Assembly (NCBI RefSeq): GCF_023898865.1 | Contig: NZ_JAGSOV010000041.1 | Span: forward strand, 62,001-126,000 | Direction: 5' to 3' | Origin: Pseudonocardia humida | Lineage (GTDB): Bacteria; Actinomycetota; Actinomycetes; Mycobacteriales; Pseudonocardiaceae | DNA length: 64,000 nucleotides | In this document: in pieces, positions 24,295 through 32,514 of the stretch | Position numbering within the stretch: the first letter of the stretch is position 1 | How the letters are laid out: each line of letters begins with the position of its first letter | Made by a program: the position numbers and the translations under genes | The notes under the pieces: generated by a model | What the model saw: the letters and a program-made list of their open reading frames with translations, nothing else | The model's database searches: none | What the model was told of the DNA's origin: nothing

Positions 24295-25293
24295 TTACAC
24301 CTCCACGGGCACCCGGGGCGGGAACGGGGTGGCGTCGAACCGCCGCACCCACGCCGCCACGTCGGAGAACGTGACGTTCCCGCCGCAGACCACCAGCCCC
24401 AGCCGGGCGTCGGGCCCGACCCGCTCCAGCACCCGCAGCGCCGCCGGCACCAGGCACCCCGCGGCCGGTTCGGTCCACACCTTGGCCTGCTCGGCCAGCG
24501 TCAGCACGCCACGCACGGCGTCCGTGTCCGGCACCACGAGCACGTCCTCGACCAGCTCGGAGACGTGGTCGAGGGTCAGCCGGGAGACGTGCGGGGCGCT
24601 GAGCGTGCTGGCGATCGAGGACAGCCGCACCGGGACGGGCGACTTCGCCGCGAGGGCCTGGGTCATCGCGTCGGCGCCCTCGGTCTCCACGCCCCACACC
24701 CGCACGTCGGGGCGCAGCGCGCGGAAGGCGGTGGCCACGCCGGAGACGAACGCGCCGCCGCCCACGCTGACCAGCACGTCGGTGAGGTCGGGGGCGTCGG
24801 TGGCGAACTCCAGGCCCACAGTGCCGTGCCCGGCCAGGACCATCGGGTCGTCGAAGGGGTGGACGAGGGTCTTACCCCCCGCCACCAGCTCGTCGAGCAG
24901 CGCGAACGCGCCGTCCATGTCAGGGGTGAGGCGCAGGTCGGCGCCGGCGGCACGGACGGCGGCCTTCGACCGCTCGGGAGCCGACTCGGCCATCACGACG
25001 GTGGCGGCGATGCCGAGGGAGCCGGCCACGGCGGCCAGGGCGGTGCCGTGGTTGCCGCCGCTGACCGTGGCGACACCGGCGGCCTTCTCGGCGTCGGTGA
25101 GCGAGAGCAGCTTGTGGGTCGACGCCCGCGGCTTGAACGAGCCCGTGCGCTGGAGCAGCTCAAGCTTGAGCGTCACCGGGACGCCGAGGTGCGCGGTCAG
25201 GCCGGGGCTGGCCAGGGTGGGGGTGCGCAGGACGTGCGGGGCGATGCGGTCCGCGGCCGCGCGGATGTCGTCGATGCCGATCAGAGAACTCAC
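24295..25293 (-). CDS. PLP-dependent threonine/serine dehydratase-like enzyme
   Basis: 332 residues. Fold-type II PLP enzyme: the Schiff-base Lys is in TGSFKPRAS (about residue 54), the phosphate-binding loop is VSVGGGAFVSG (about 188) and a substrate loop SGGNHGTALA (about 79). Close to catabolic threonine dehydratases but without a C-terminal ACT domain, so probably not IlvA. It likely deaminates a hydroxy amino acid. Confidence 0.85.
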   Translation of the reverse strand: MSSLIGIDDIRAAADRIAPHVLRTPTLASPGLTAHLGVPVTLKLELLQRTGSFKPRASTHKLLSLTDAEKAAGVATVSGGNHGTALAAVAGSLGIAATVVMAESAPERSKAAVRAAGADLRLTPDMDGAFALLDELVAGGKTLVHPFDDPMVLAGHGTVGLEFATDAPDLTDVLVSVGGGAFVSGVATAFRALRPDVRVWGVETEGADAMTQALAAKSPVPVRLSSIASTLSAPHVSRLTLDHVSELVEDVLVVPDTDAVRGVLTLAEQAKVWTEPAAGCLVPAALRVLERVGPDARLGLVVCGGNVTFSDVAAWVRRFDATPFPPRVPVEV

Positions 25294-25330
25294 GGCACGA
25301 CGCTAATACCCCGGCGGACGGGGTGCGGGG

Positions 25331-25531
25331 TCAGCGGTGGTCGAACTCGCCGGCGCGGGTGGCGGCGAGGAACGCGGTCCAGGCGCCGGCGGTGTAGCGG
25401 TGGGGGGCGCGCGTGCGGTCCTTGGTGTCGCGCACGGCCACGCCGTCCCCCGGCAGGAACGCCACCTCGACGCAGCTGCCCTCGTTGCCGCCGCTGAAGC
25501 TGCTCTTGAACCAGGTCTGGTCGGCGTCCAC
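25331..25531 (-). CDS. DUF397 domain protein
   Basis: 66 residues of the DUF397 type: WFKSSFSGGNEGSCVEVAFL, VAVRDTKDR, then WTAFLAATRAGEFD. In actinobacteria such proteins pair with XRE-DUF5753 regulators, often acting as their antagonist or partner in development. The regulator gene lies immediately upstream on the same strand (20-bp gap). Confidence 0.9.
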   Translation of the reverse strand: MDADQTWFKSSFSGGNEGSCVEVAFLPGDGVAVRDTKDRTRAPHRYTAGAWTAFLAATRAGEFDHR

Positions 25532-25551
25532 GGCGTCCCTTCCGTCGTCGC

Positions 25552-26400
25552 TCAGCCCGCCCGGTCGAGCGCTCCGCGCAGGAGGGCGAGCGAATCGGCC
25601 AGGCCCGCCGCCTCGGTCCGCAGCCGGTCGAAGCAGACCCTAGCCCGCTCGACGTCCGGTGTCTTGTCCATAGTCACCGCGCCCAACGTGTGCTCGACGT
25701 AGGCGATGTCGGGCTCACCGAGGTCACCGAAGCTGAGCAGGGTGAGCGGCGAGGCGAGGGCTGGGTGTGCCCCCACGCTGAGCGGTAGCACCTGCAGGGT
25801 CACCGTGGGCAGCCCGGCCGCGACCAGCAGGCGGGCCAGCTGGGCCCGGTGCACCGCGGGGCCGCCGATCGGCCGGTGCAGGGCGCTCTCGTCGATGATG
25901 GCGTCGAGGTGCAGTGGCTCGTCCGCGTCGACCAGCCGCTCCTGGCGGATCATCCGCACCGCCACCGCGTTCTCCAGTGAGGCTCCGGAACCCCAGACGC
26001 CGGCGGCCACGAACAGCGCCCGGGCGTAGTCGGCGGTCTGCAACAGGCCGGGAAGGTAGTTGGGAGTGAACTCGCGGACCCGGGTCGCCTCGGTCTCCAG
26101 CCCGACCAGGTGGGTCCGCTCGCCCAGCCCGAACGCCTGCCACCAGCCCCGCTGCCGGCTGGCCCGGGCCAGCCGCAGCAGCTCGTCCCAGCGGTCGTCG
26201 GCGCCGTAGACGTCGAGCATGCTCTTGACCACGTGCACGCTGATCTGCTGCTGCCCGCTCTCCGAGCGGCTCAGCGTGCTCGGCGCCACGTCCAGCGTCG
26301 CCGCGGCCTCGTCCAGCGTCAGCCCGGCCGCTTCCCGCAGCCCCCGCAGCTCGCGGGCCAGCACTCGCCGCCGCACCTGCGACCCGCTGCGCCCGCCCAT
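25552..26400 (-). CDS. XRE-family regulator with DUF5753-like sensor domain
   Basis: 282 residues from ATG at 26400. The N-terminal HTH reads LRGLREAAGLTLDEAAATLD followed by VAPSTLSRSESGQQQIS. The rest is the DUF5753-type domain (VREFTPNYLPGLLQTADYAR, ERLVDADEPLHLDAIIDES, TVTLQVLPLSVGAHPALASP). It is full length, unlike the copy at 36289-36588, and forms a pair with the DUF397 gene. It diverges from the small Cys gene, with a palindrome in between. Confidence 0.9.
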   Translation of the reverse strand: MGGRSGSQVRRRVLARELRGLREAAGLTLDEAAATLDVAPSTLSRSESGQQQISVHVVKSMLDVYGADDRWDELLRLARASRQRGWWQAFGLGERTHLVGLETEATRVREFTPNYLPGLLQTADYARALFVAAGVWGSGASLENAVAVRMIRQERLVDADEPLHLDAIIDESALHRPIGGPAVHRAQLARLLVAAGLPTVTLQVLPLSVGAHPALASPLTLLSFGDLGEPDIAYVEHTLGAVTMDKTPDVERARVCFDRLRTEAAGLADSLALLRGALDRAG

Positions 26401-26477
26401 GCCGTCCCCCCGCCGTGCTCGACCACCGTCACTCTCGGTGGCGGCATGATGGCAGAGGGAATGTGCGACGGGGAAAG

Positions 26478-26502
26478 TGCGGCGCGGAACTTCCGCGCAG
26501 CA
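26478..26502. promoter_or_regulatory. Long palindrome in divergent promoter region
   Basis: GCGCGGAA (26482-26489), one base, TTCCGCGC (26491-26498) is an exact 17-bp palindrome; it extends to 25 bp with one mismatch pair through TGC/GCA. It lies between the XRE regulator (start 26400, minus) and the small Cys gene (start 26542, plus), so it is a likely operator for the regulator. Confidence 0.5.
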
Positions 26503-26541
26503 CGATCCGGCGCGGAGCGGCGCCGCAGAGGGTCTGGCGCC

Positions 26542-26754
26542 ATGACCGACCTGACCGAAGCCGCCCGGATCGTCGCTGGCTGGCCGCGCGTTCTGACCCG
26601 CCTGCTCGACGCCCACGTGCCCGGGCCGGACGGCCGCTGCCGCGGCTGCACGAGCCAGGTGTCGCTGCCCCCGCAGTGGCCGTGCGCGCTGACCGACTTC
26701 GCCCGGCTCGCCGCCGCGACCCGGCCGCCGAGCCGCCGGGACCGCTCGTCCTGA
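26542..26754 (+). CDS. Small Cys-motif protein (second copy of the family)
   Basis: 70 residues from ATG at 26542. Core: LTRLLDAHVPGPDGRCRGC, then WPCALTDFARLA. Same Cys-x2-Cys ... Trp-Pro-Cys layout and same length as the element protein at 2806-3018, here on the chromosome next to an XRE-DUF397 pair. A longer open frame upstream is not supported. Function unknown; possibly a small partner of HTH regulators. Confidence 0.6.
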   Translation: MTDLTEAARIVAGWPRVLTRLLDAHVPGPDGRCRGCTSQVSLPPQWPCALTDFARLAAATRPPSRRDRSS

Positions 26755-26761
26755 ACGGTGG

Positions 26762-27352
26762 TCAGGGATCGAGCCAGCTCATGTCGATCTCGACCTCACC
26801 GGTCAGGAGCGGGCCGGTCATCTGCTCCTCGGTGAGCCGGATCCCGAACGCGACCGTCAGGAGGTCGAGCGCGGCCATGTCCGGGTCGAACGCGTCGAGG
26901 TCCACCTCGACGTCCGGGTCGAACCCGACGGCGCGCATCGGTTCCAGGAACCGGTCGGCGTCCGACCCGTGGCGCCATCGCGGGAAGAGGGGTTCGCAGG
27001 CGAAGGTGGCCGCGCCGTCCTCGAAGTAGCTGAGGGCGTGCGGCCCGGCGAGGTTCCGGAACACCGAGACCGCACGCGTTCCGACGGACAGGGCGAGCAG
27101 CTGCTCGGGGACGGGATCGGTGTACTCCTCCACCGCGAAGCCCCAGCCCCCGGTCTCGCCGGCCCGGAACACGCCCGGGTCGCCCTCGAACTCCTCGAAG
27201 GCCTCCAGCGGCGTCATCATCCGGGCCGCCGCGGGGTCGACGCCGAACGCGGCGAGCATCTCGGCCGCGGTCCGGCCCTCGGCGAACGACAGCTGGTACC
27301 CGCCCGGGTAGACGCGTGCGGTCCACGCCCATCCGGAGACCCCCGACGTCAC
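26762..27352 (-). CDS. DUF6461-like protein
   Basis: 196 residues from GTG at 27352, with TACCGT seven bases upstream (leaderless pattern). The N-terminus, WAWTARVYPGGYQLSFAEGR, then VEEYTDPVPEQLLALSVGTR and FEDGAATFACEPLFPRWR, resembles DUF6461, an actinobacterial family of unknown function. Acidic overall. Convergent with the small Cys gene. Confidence 0.7.
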   Translation of the reverse strand: MTSGVSGWAWTARVYPGGYQLSFAEGRTAAEMLAAFGVDPAAARMMTPLEAFEEFEGDPGVFRAGETGGWGFAVEEYTDPVPEQLLALSVGTRAVSVFRNLAGPHALSYFEDGAATFACEPLFPRWRHGSDADRFLEPMRAVGFDPDVEVDLDAFDPDMAALDLLTVAFGIRLTEEQMTGPLLTGEVEIDMSWLDP

Positions 27353-27410
27353 CCCGCGACGGTAGAGGTGCTGCGCGGGAGGCAGGGCCGGGCCCCGCCT
27401 CCCACGACGG

Positions 27411-29120
27411 TCAGCGCACCGGGACGATCTCCGGTGCGCCCATCCGGGCGGTGTCGGCGGTCTCGTCGTCGGGCATCTTCTGGCTCTCCCGCTCGGCCTC
27501 GACCCGCTTGCGGTAGTGCTCGACCTCCCGCTCGATCTGCTCGTCGCTCCACCCGAGCACCGGGGCGACCAGCCTGGCCACCTCATCCACCGCGCCCAGG
27601 CCCCGGTCGAAGGTCTCGATCGAGACCCGGGTGCGCCGGGCCAGCACGTCGTCCAGGTGCCGGGCGCCCTCGTGCGAGGCCGCGTAGACGACCTCGGCGC
27701 GCAGGTAGTCCGGCGCGCCGGCGAGCGGCTCGCCGAGCGTCGGGTCGTCCTTGACCAGGTCGAGCACCTCGGGGACCAGCGAGCCGTAGCGCCCGAGCAG
27801 GTGCTCGATGCGGGCCACGTGCAGCCCGTAGCGGTGGGCGAGCTGGTAGCGGGCGTTCTTCATGGCGTCGTAGCCCTCGGCGCCCAGCAGCGGCACCTTG
27901 TCGGTCACCGACGCCGGCACCTTGGCGTCCATCGCGTGCACGGCGGCGTCGACGGCGTCCTTGGCCATGATCCGGTAGGTCGTGTACTTGCCGCCGGCCA
28001 CCACGACCAGTCCCGGCACCGTGTGCGCCACGGCGTGCTCGCGCGACAGCTTCGACGTCGACTCCGACTCGCCGGACAGCAGCGGGCGCAGCCCGGCGTA
28101 GACGCCCTCCACGTCCTCGTGGGTGAGCGGCACCTCGAGCACCGCGTTGACGTGGTCGAGCAGGTAGTCGATGTCGGCCGCGCTGGCCGCCGGGTGGGCC
28201 TTGCCCAGCTCCCAGTCGGTGTCGGTGGTGCCGATGATCCAGTGCCGGCCCCACGGGATGACGAACAGCACGGACTTCTCGGTGCGCAGGATCAGCCCGG
28301 AGTCGCTGCGGATCCGGTCGCGCGGGACGACCAGGTGGATGCCCTTGCTGGCGCGGACCTTGAACTGCCCGCGCTCGCCGACCAGGCCCTGGGTCTCGTC
28401 GGTCCACACGCCGGTCGCGTTGATGACCTGCTTGGCGTGCACGTCGATGACCCGGTCGGACTCCAGGTCGTGCACCTGGGCGCCGGTGACGCGCTCGCCT
28501 TCGCGGAGCAGCCCGACCACGCGGGCCCGGGACGCCACGTGCGCCCCGTAAGCCGCCGCCGTGCGCGCGATGAACATCGTGTGCCGGGCGTCGTCTACCT
28601 GGGCGTCGTAGTACTGCAGTGCGCCGACGAGGGCGTCCTTGCGCAGCGACGGGACGATGCGACGGGCGCCGGTGCGGGTGAGGTGCTTGTGGGCGGGCAC
28701 GCCGCGGGAGCGGCCCGACAGCAGCCCGAGGGTGTCGTAGAGCGCCACGCCCGCACCCGCGTAGAGCCGCTCCCAGCCGCGGTGCTTGAGCGGGTAGATG
28801 AACGGCACCGGCCGCACCAGGTGCGGGGCGAGGGTCTGGATGAGCAGTCCGCGTTCCTGCAGGGCCTCCGCGACCAGCCGGAAGTCCAACATCTCCAGGT
28901 AGCGCAGACCGCCGTGGATGAGCTTGCTCGACCTGCTCGACGTCCCCGAGGCGAAGTCCCTCGCCTCGACGAGCCCGACGGCCAACCCGCGGGTCGCGGC
29001 GTCGAGGGCGGCTCCGCTGCCCACGACCCCGCCCCCGACGACCAGCACGTCGAGTTCGGTCGAGCCCATCGCCTCCAACGCGGCCTCTCGGGCCTGCGGG
29101 GAGAGCGCGACCGATCGCAT
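27411..29120 (-). CDS. glpD: Glycerol-3-phosphate dehydrogenase/oxidase
   Basis: 569 residues. FAD-binding start LDVLVVGGGVVGSGAALDAA, then SSRSSKLIHGGLRYLE, the GlpD signature; VINATGVWTDET and the C-terminal DAO domain (AVAHTVPGLVVVAGGKYTTYR) complete the match. The enzyme oxidises glycerol 3-phosphate to dihydroxyacetone phosphate at the membrane. It is downstream of glpK and glpF on the same strand, forming the glycerol-use operon. Confidence 0.95.
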   Translation of the reverse strand: MRSVALSPQAREAALEAMGSTELDVLVVGGGVVGSGAALDAATRGLAVGLVEARDFASGTSSRSSKLIHGGLRYLEMLDFRLVAEALQERGLLIQTLAPHLVRPVPFIYPLKHRGWERLYAGAGVALYDTLGLLSGRSRGVPAHKHLTRTGARRIVPSLRKDALVGALQYYDAQVDDARHTMFIARTAAAYGAHVASRARVVGLLREGERVTGAQVHDLESDRVIDVHAKQVINATGVWTDETQGLVGERGQFKVRASKGIHLVVPRDRIRSDSGLILRTEKSVLFVIPWGRHWIIGTTDTDWELGKAHPAASAADIDYLLDHVNAVLEVPLTHEDVEGVYAGLRPLLSGESESTSKLSREHAVAHTVPGLVVVAGGKYTTYRIMAKDAVDAAVHAMDAKVPASVTDKVPLLGAEGYDAMKNARYQLAHRYGLHVARIEHLLGRYGSLVPEVLDLVKDDPTLGEPLAGAPDYLRAEVVYAASHEGARHLDDVLARRTRVSIETFDRGLGAVDEVARLVAPVLGWSDEQIEREVEHYRKRVEAERESQKMPDDETADTARMGAPEIVPVR

Positions 29121-29214
29121 GATCTGTTCCCTTCGTCGGTGGTCCTACCATGGGGAACGCCGCCGCGATGATCAACATGACCCGATGGTCACCGCGCCGG
29201 CGTCCCCCGTTCGG

Positions 29215-30732
29215 TCAGTCCACGTCGACCCAGTCGAGGGTCCGTTCGACGGCCTTCTTCCAGCGGCCGTAGCCCTCGTCACGCTGCTCCTGGCTCCACT
29301 GCGGCTCCCACCGCTTGGACTCGTTCCAGTTCGTCCGCAGCTCGTCGGTGTTCTTCCAGAACCCGACGGCCAGCCCCGCCGCGTACGCCGCCCCGAGCGC
29401 GGTGGTCTCGGCGACCACCGGCCGGCTCACCGGCACGCCCAGCACGTCGGCCTGGATCTGCATGCACAGCTCGTTGGCGGTCACGCCGCCGTCGACCTTG
29501 AGCACCTCCAGGTGCACCCCGGAGTCCTTCTCCATGGCCTCGGCGACGTCGCGGCTCTGGTAGCAGATGGCCTCGAGGGTGGCCCGGGCCAGGTGCGCGT
29601 TGGTGTTGTAGCGGGAGAGCCCGACGATCGCGCCGCGCGCGTCCGAGCGCCAGTACGGCGCGAACAGCCCGGAGAACGCCGGCACGAAGTACACGCCGCC
29701 GTTGTCCTCGACCTGGCGGGCCAGCGACTCGCTCTGCGACGCCCCGGAGATGATCCCGAGCTGGTCGCGCAGCCACTGCACGGCCGACCCGGTGACCGCG
29801 ATCGAGCCCTCCAGGGCGTAGACCACGGGCTCGTCGCCGAACTTGTAGCAGACCGTGCTCAGCAGCCCGGCGTTCGAGCGGACCAGCTCGGTGCCGGTGT
29901 TGAGCAGCATGAAGTTGCCGGTGCCGTAGGTGTTCTTGGCCTCGCCGGGCGCGAAGCACACCTGCCCCACGGTGGCGGCCTGCTGGTCGCCGAGGTCGCC
30001 GGTGATCAGCACCTCGCCGCCGAGCGGGCCGTTGGTCAGCGTCGTGCCGTAGCCCTCGGGGCACGAGCTGGGCTTGATCTCGGGCAGCATCGAGCGCGGG
30101 ATGTTGAAGAACCCGAGCAGCTCGTCGTCCCAGTCGAGCGTCTCGAGGTTCATCAGCATCGTGCGGCTGGCGTTGGTGGGGTCGGTGACGTGCACCCCGC
30201 CGTCCTTGCCGCCGGTGAGGTTCCACAGCAGCCAGGTGTCGGTGTTGCCGAAGATCGCGTTGCCGCTCTCGGCGGCCTCCCTGGCCCCGTCGACGTTCTC
30301 CAGGATCCACTGGATCTTGCCGCCGGAGAAGTAGGTGGCCGGGGGCAGGCCGGCCTTCTGCCGGATCGTCTGGCCGCGCTCGTCGCGGTCGAGGGCGGAG
30401 GCGATCCGGTCGGTGCGGGTGTCCTGCCAGACGATGGCGTTGTACAGCGGGCGCCCGGTGCGCTTGTCCCAGACGACCGCGGTCTCGCGCTGGTTGGTGA
30501 TGCCCAGCGCGACCAGGTCGGAGGCCTGCAGGTTGCACTTGTTCAGGGCGGTCTGCAGCACCGCCGACGTGCGCTCCCAGATCTCGACGGGGTTGTGCTC
30601 AACCCAGCCGGCCTGCGGGAGGATCTGCTGGTGCTCGAGCTGGTGGCGCCCCACCTCGTTGCCCGAGTGGTCGAAGATCATGAATCGGGTGCTGGTCGTG
30701 CCCTGGTCGACGGCGCCGACGAATTCGGCCAT
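29215..30732 (-). CDS. glpK: Glycerol kinase 1
   Basis: 505 residues from ATG at 30732 after GAAGGGGAG. FGGY kinase motifs: VGAVDQGTTSTRFMIFDHSG, ALGITNQRETAVVWDKRTGR, GDLGDQQAATVGQVCF, KNTYGTGNFMLLNTG and LKVDGGVTANELCMQIQADV. It phosphorylates glycerol to glycerol 3-phosphate. It lies between glpF and glpD and is the operon copy; a second, diverged kinase is at 32511-34022. Confidence 0.96.
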   Translation of the reverse strand: MAEFVGAVDQGTTSTRFMIFDHSGNEVGRHQLEHQQILPQAGWVEHNPVEIWERTSAVLQTALNKCNLQASDLVALGITNQRETAVVWDKRTGRPLYNAIVWQDTRTDRIASALDRDERGQTIRQKAGLPPATYFSGGKIQWILENVDGAREAAESGNAIFGNTDTWLLWNLTGGKDGGVHVTDPTNASRTMLMNLETLDWDDELLGFFNIPRSMLPEIKPSSCPEGYGTTLTNGPLGGEVLITGDLGDQQAATVGQVCFAPGEAKNTYGTGNFMLLNTGTELVRSNAGLLSTVCYKFGDEPVVYALEGSIAVTGSAVQWLRDQLGIISGASQSESLARQVEDNGGVYFVPAFSGLFAPYWRSDARGAIVGLSRYNTNAHLARATLEAICYQSRDVAEAMEKDSGVHLEVLKVDGGVTANELCMQIQADVLGVPVSRPVVAETTALGAAYAAGLAVGFWKNTDELRTNWNESKRWEPQWSQEQRDEGYGRWKKAVERTLDWVDVD

Positions 30733-30754
30733 GGTGGCTCCCCTTCGGTGCGGA

Positions 30755-31603
30755 TCAGGCGTTCTGGCTGTTGTCGGCGCTGCGGCCGGTGTCGGTGGCC
30801 GCGTCCGGGATCGTGTCGGCCTCGACCTCGGCGGGCAGGAACGACTCGACGGCGAACTTGAACAGCGCACCGCCCAGCAACCCCCCGATGATCGGGGCCA
30901 CGATGGGCAACCAGAAGTACAACGCGCCGTTCTGGTCGTAGAGCGCCGTCTCGTACCCGGTGATCAGGCTCAGCAGCCGCGGCCCGAAGTCGCGGGCGGG
31001 GTTGATGGCGTAACCGGCGTTGGCGCCCCACGCCATGCCGATGCCGACCACCAGCAGCCCGATGATCAGCGGGGCCATGTTCCCCATCGGCGGGTTGTTG
31101 GTCGCCGTGACCAGCGCGAAGACGACGAAGACGAGGATCGCGGTGCCGACGATCTGGTCGAAGAACGCGGTCGTGATGGTCACGTTGGCGCCCTCGACGC
31201 CGTTGCCGGGCAGGGTGGAGAAGATGCCCTGGGACGCGATCGTGTGCTCCGGGTCGATACGGGCGATCAGGTCGGAGTAGACCACCCGCACGATCGCGGC
31301 GGCGACGAACGCGCCGGCCGTCTGGGCCAGCGAGTACGGCAGGACCTTGCGCCAGGGGAAGCCCTTGAACGCCGCCAGGGCGATGGTGACCGCCGGGTTG
31401 ATGTGGGCCCCGGACAGCCGGGCGGCCACGTAGACGCCCATCGTCACGCCGATGCCCCAGGCCCAGGCGATGGAGTCGTGGTCGCCCATGCCCCCGTCGG
31501 GGTTGGTGACGACCTGGGCGACGACGCCGACGCCGAACAGGATCAGGATCATCGTTCCGAGGAACTCGGCGAGCAGCTCACCGAGGTACGAGTTCTTCGC
31601 CAT
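30755..31603 (-). CDS. glpF: Glycerol facilitator (MIP/aquaporin family)
   Basis: 282 residues, six membrane helices and two NPA half-helices: GAHINPAVT (about residue 66) and GYAINPARDFGPR (about 202). The Asp after the second NPA-R is typical of glyceroporins rather than water channels. It heads the glpFKD operon, 22 bp before glpK. Confidence 0.93.
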   Translation of the reverse strand: MAKNSYLGELLAEFLGTMILILFGVGVVAQVVTNPDGGMGDHDSIAWAWGIGVTMGVYVAARLSGAHINPAVTIALAAFKGFPWRKVLPYSLAQTAGAFVAAAIVRVVYSDLIARIDPEHTIASQGIFSTLPGNGVEGANVTITTAFFDQIVGTAILVFVVFALVTATNNPPMGNMAPLIIGLLVVGIGMAWGANAGYAINPARDFGPRLLSLITGYETALYDQNGALYFWLPIVAPIIGGLLGGALFKFAVESFLPAEVEADTIPDAATDTGRSADNSQNA

Positions 31604-31687
31604 CGAAGTCCTCCTTGGTCTCCCCGCGTCCGATGGCGGGGTGAGTCGGCACGCTAGGAACGGCGGCGGTGCCGGTCAACGGGATGC

Positions 31688-31704
31688 GTTCGGCATTGTC
31701 GAAC
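31688..31704. promoter_or_regulatory. Putative IclR-type operator
   Basis: GTTCG-N7-CGAAC, an exact inverted repeat in the 146-bp divergent region between glpF (minus) and the IclR regulator (plus). Position and shape fit an operator for control of both transcripts. Confidence 0.45.
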
Positions 31705-31749
31705 CACCGGGTGGGCCAGCGTCACACCGCGCGGGGCTAGTGTCGATCC

Positions 31750-32514
31750 GTGCCCGGGTCCATCCAGTCGATCGAGCGAGCGGCCGCGGTGCTGCGGCTG
31801 CTCGGCAGCACGGACCGCCCGCTGGGGCTGGGCGAGATCGCCGACGCCCTCGACCTGCCCCGTCCGACCGCGCACGGGATCGTGCGCACGCTGCGCGAGG
31901 CCGGGTTCGTCGACCAGGACGTGGAGAGCACCCGCTACGTGCTGGGCCGCGGGCTGCGCGAGCTCGACCGCGGCGGCTGGGACCCGCACGACCTGCGCGC
32001 GCACGCGATGAACTGGGCCGACTCGCTGGCCGGCAGCACGGGGCAGGCGGTGCAGCTGGGAGTGGTGGCCGACCGGGCGGTGCGGCTGGTGCACCACGTG
32101 TTCCGCCCGGACGGCTCGCCGCAGCGGATCCGCACGGGCGAGTGCCAGCCGCTGCACGCCACGGCACTGGGCAAGTGCCTGCTGGCGTTCGCCCCGGTGG
32201 CCTCGCCGCCGGTGCGCGACCTCGACCTGCACGCCTGGACCGGGCGCACCTGCGCCACGGTCGCCGCGCTGGAGGCGCACCTGGGGGTGGCCCGGCGCCG
32301 GGGCTGGGCCAGCGACGTGGGGGAGTACCGCAGCGGGGAGGGCAGCGCGGCGGCGCCGCTGCGCGCCGGCGGGGGGGTCGTGGTGGGGGCGTTGGCGGTG
32401 GTGGGGCCGGTGGAGGACCTGTTCGGGATCGGCGGCGAGCTGCGCGCGGGCACCGCCGGGCAGCTGCTCGCGGCGGCCCGGGAGATCTCCCAGTCGCTGG
32501 TGGTGGCCCGGTGA
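31750..32514 (+). CDS. IclR-family regulator of glycerol genes
   Basis: 254 residues from GTG at 31750, with TAGTGT upstream (leaderless pattern). The winged HTH reads QSIERAAAVLRLLG ... LGEIADALDLPRPTAHGIVR, and the effector domain includes CQPLHATALGKCLLAF. GylR-like IclR proteins repress glycerol operons in streptomycetes; its place opposite glpF and coupled to a second glpK supports the same role. Its TGA overlaps the glpK2 start as GTGA. Confidence 0.9.
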   Translation: MPGSIQSIERAAAVLRLLGSTDRPLGLGEIADALDLPRPTAHGIVRTLREAGFVDQDVESTRYVLGRGLRELDRGGWDPHDLRAHAMNWADSLAGSTGQAVQLGVVADRAVRLVHHVFRPDGSPQRIRTGECQPLHATALGKCLLAFAPVASPPVRDLDLHAWTGRTCATVAALEAHLGVARRRGWASDVGEYRSGEGSAAAPLRAGGGVVVGALAVVGPVEDLFGIGGELRAGTAGQLLAAAREISQSLVVAR

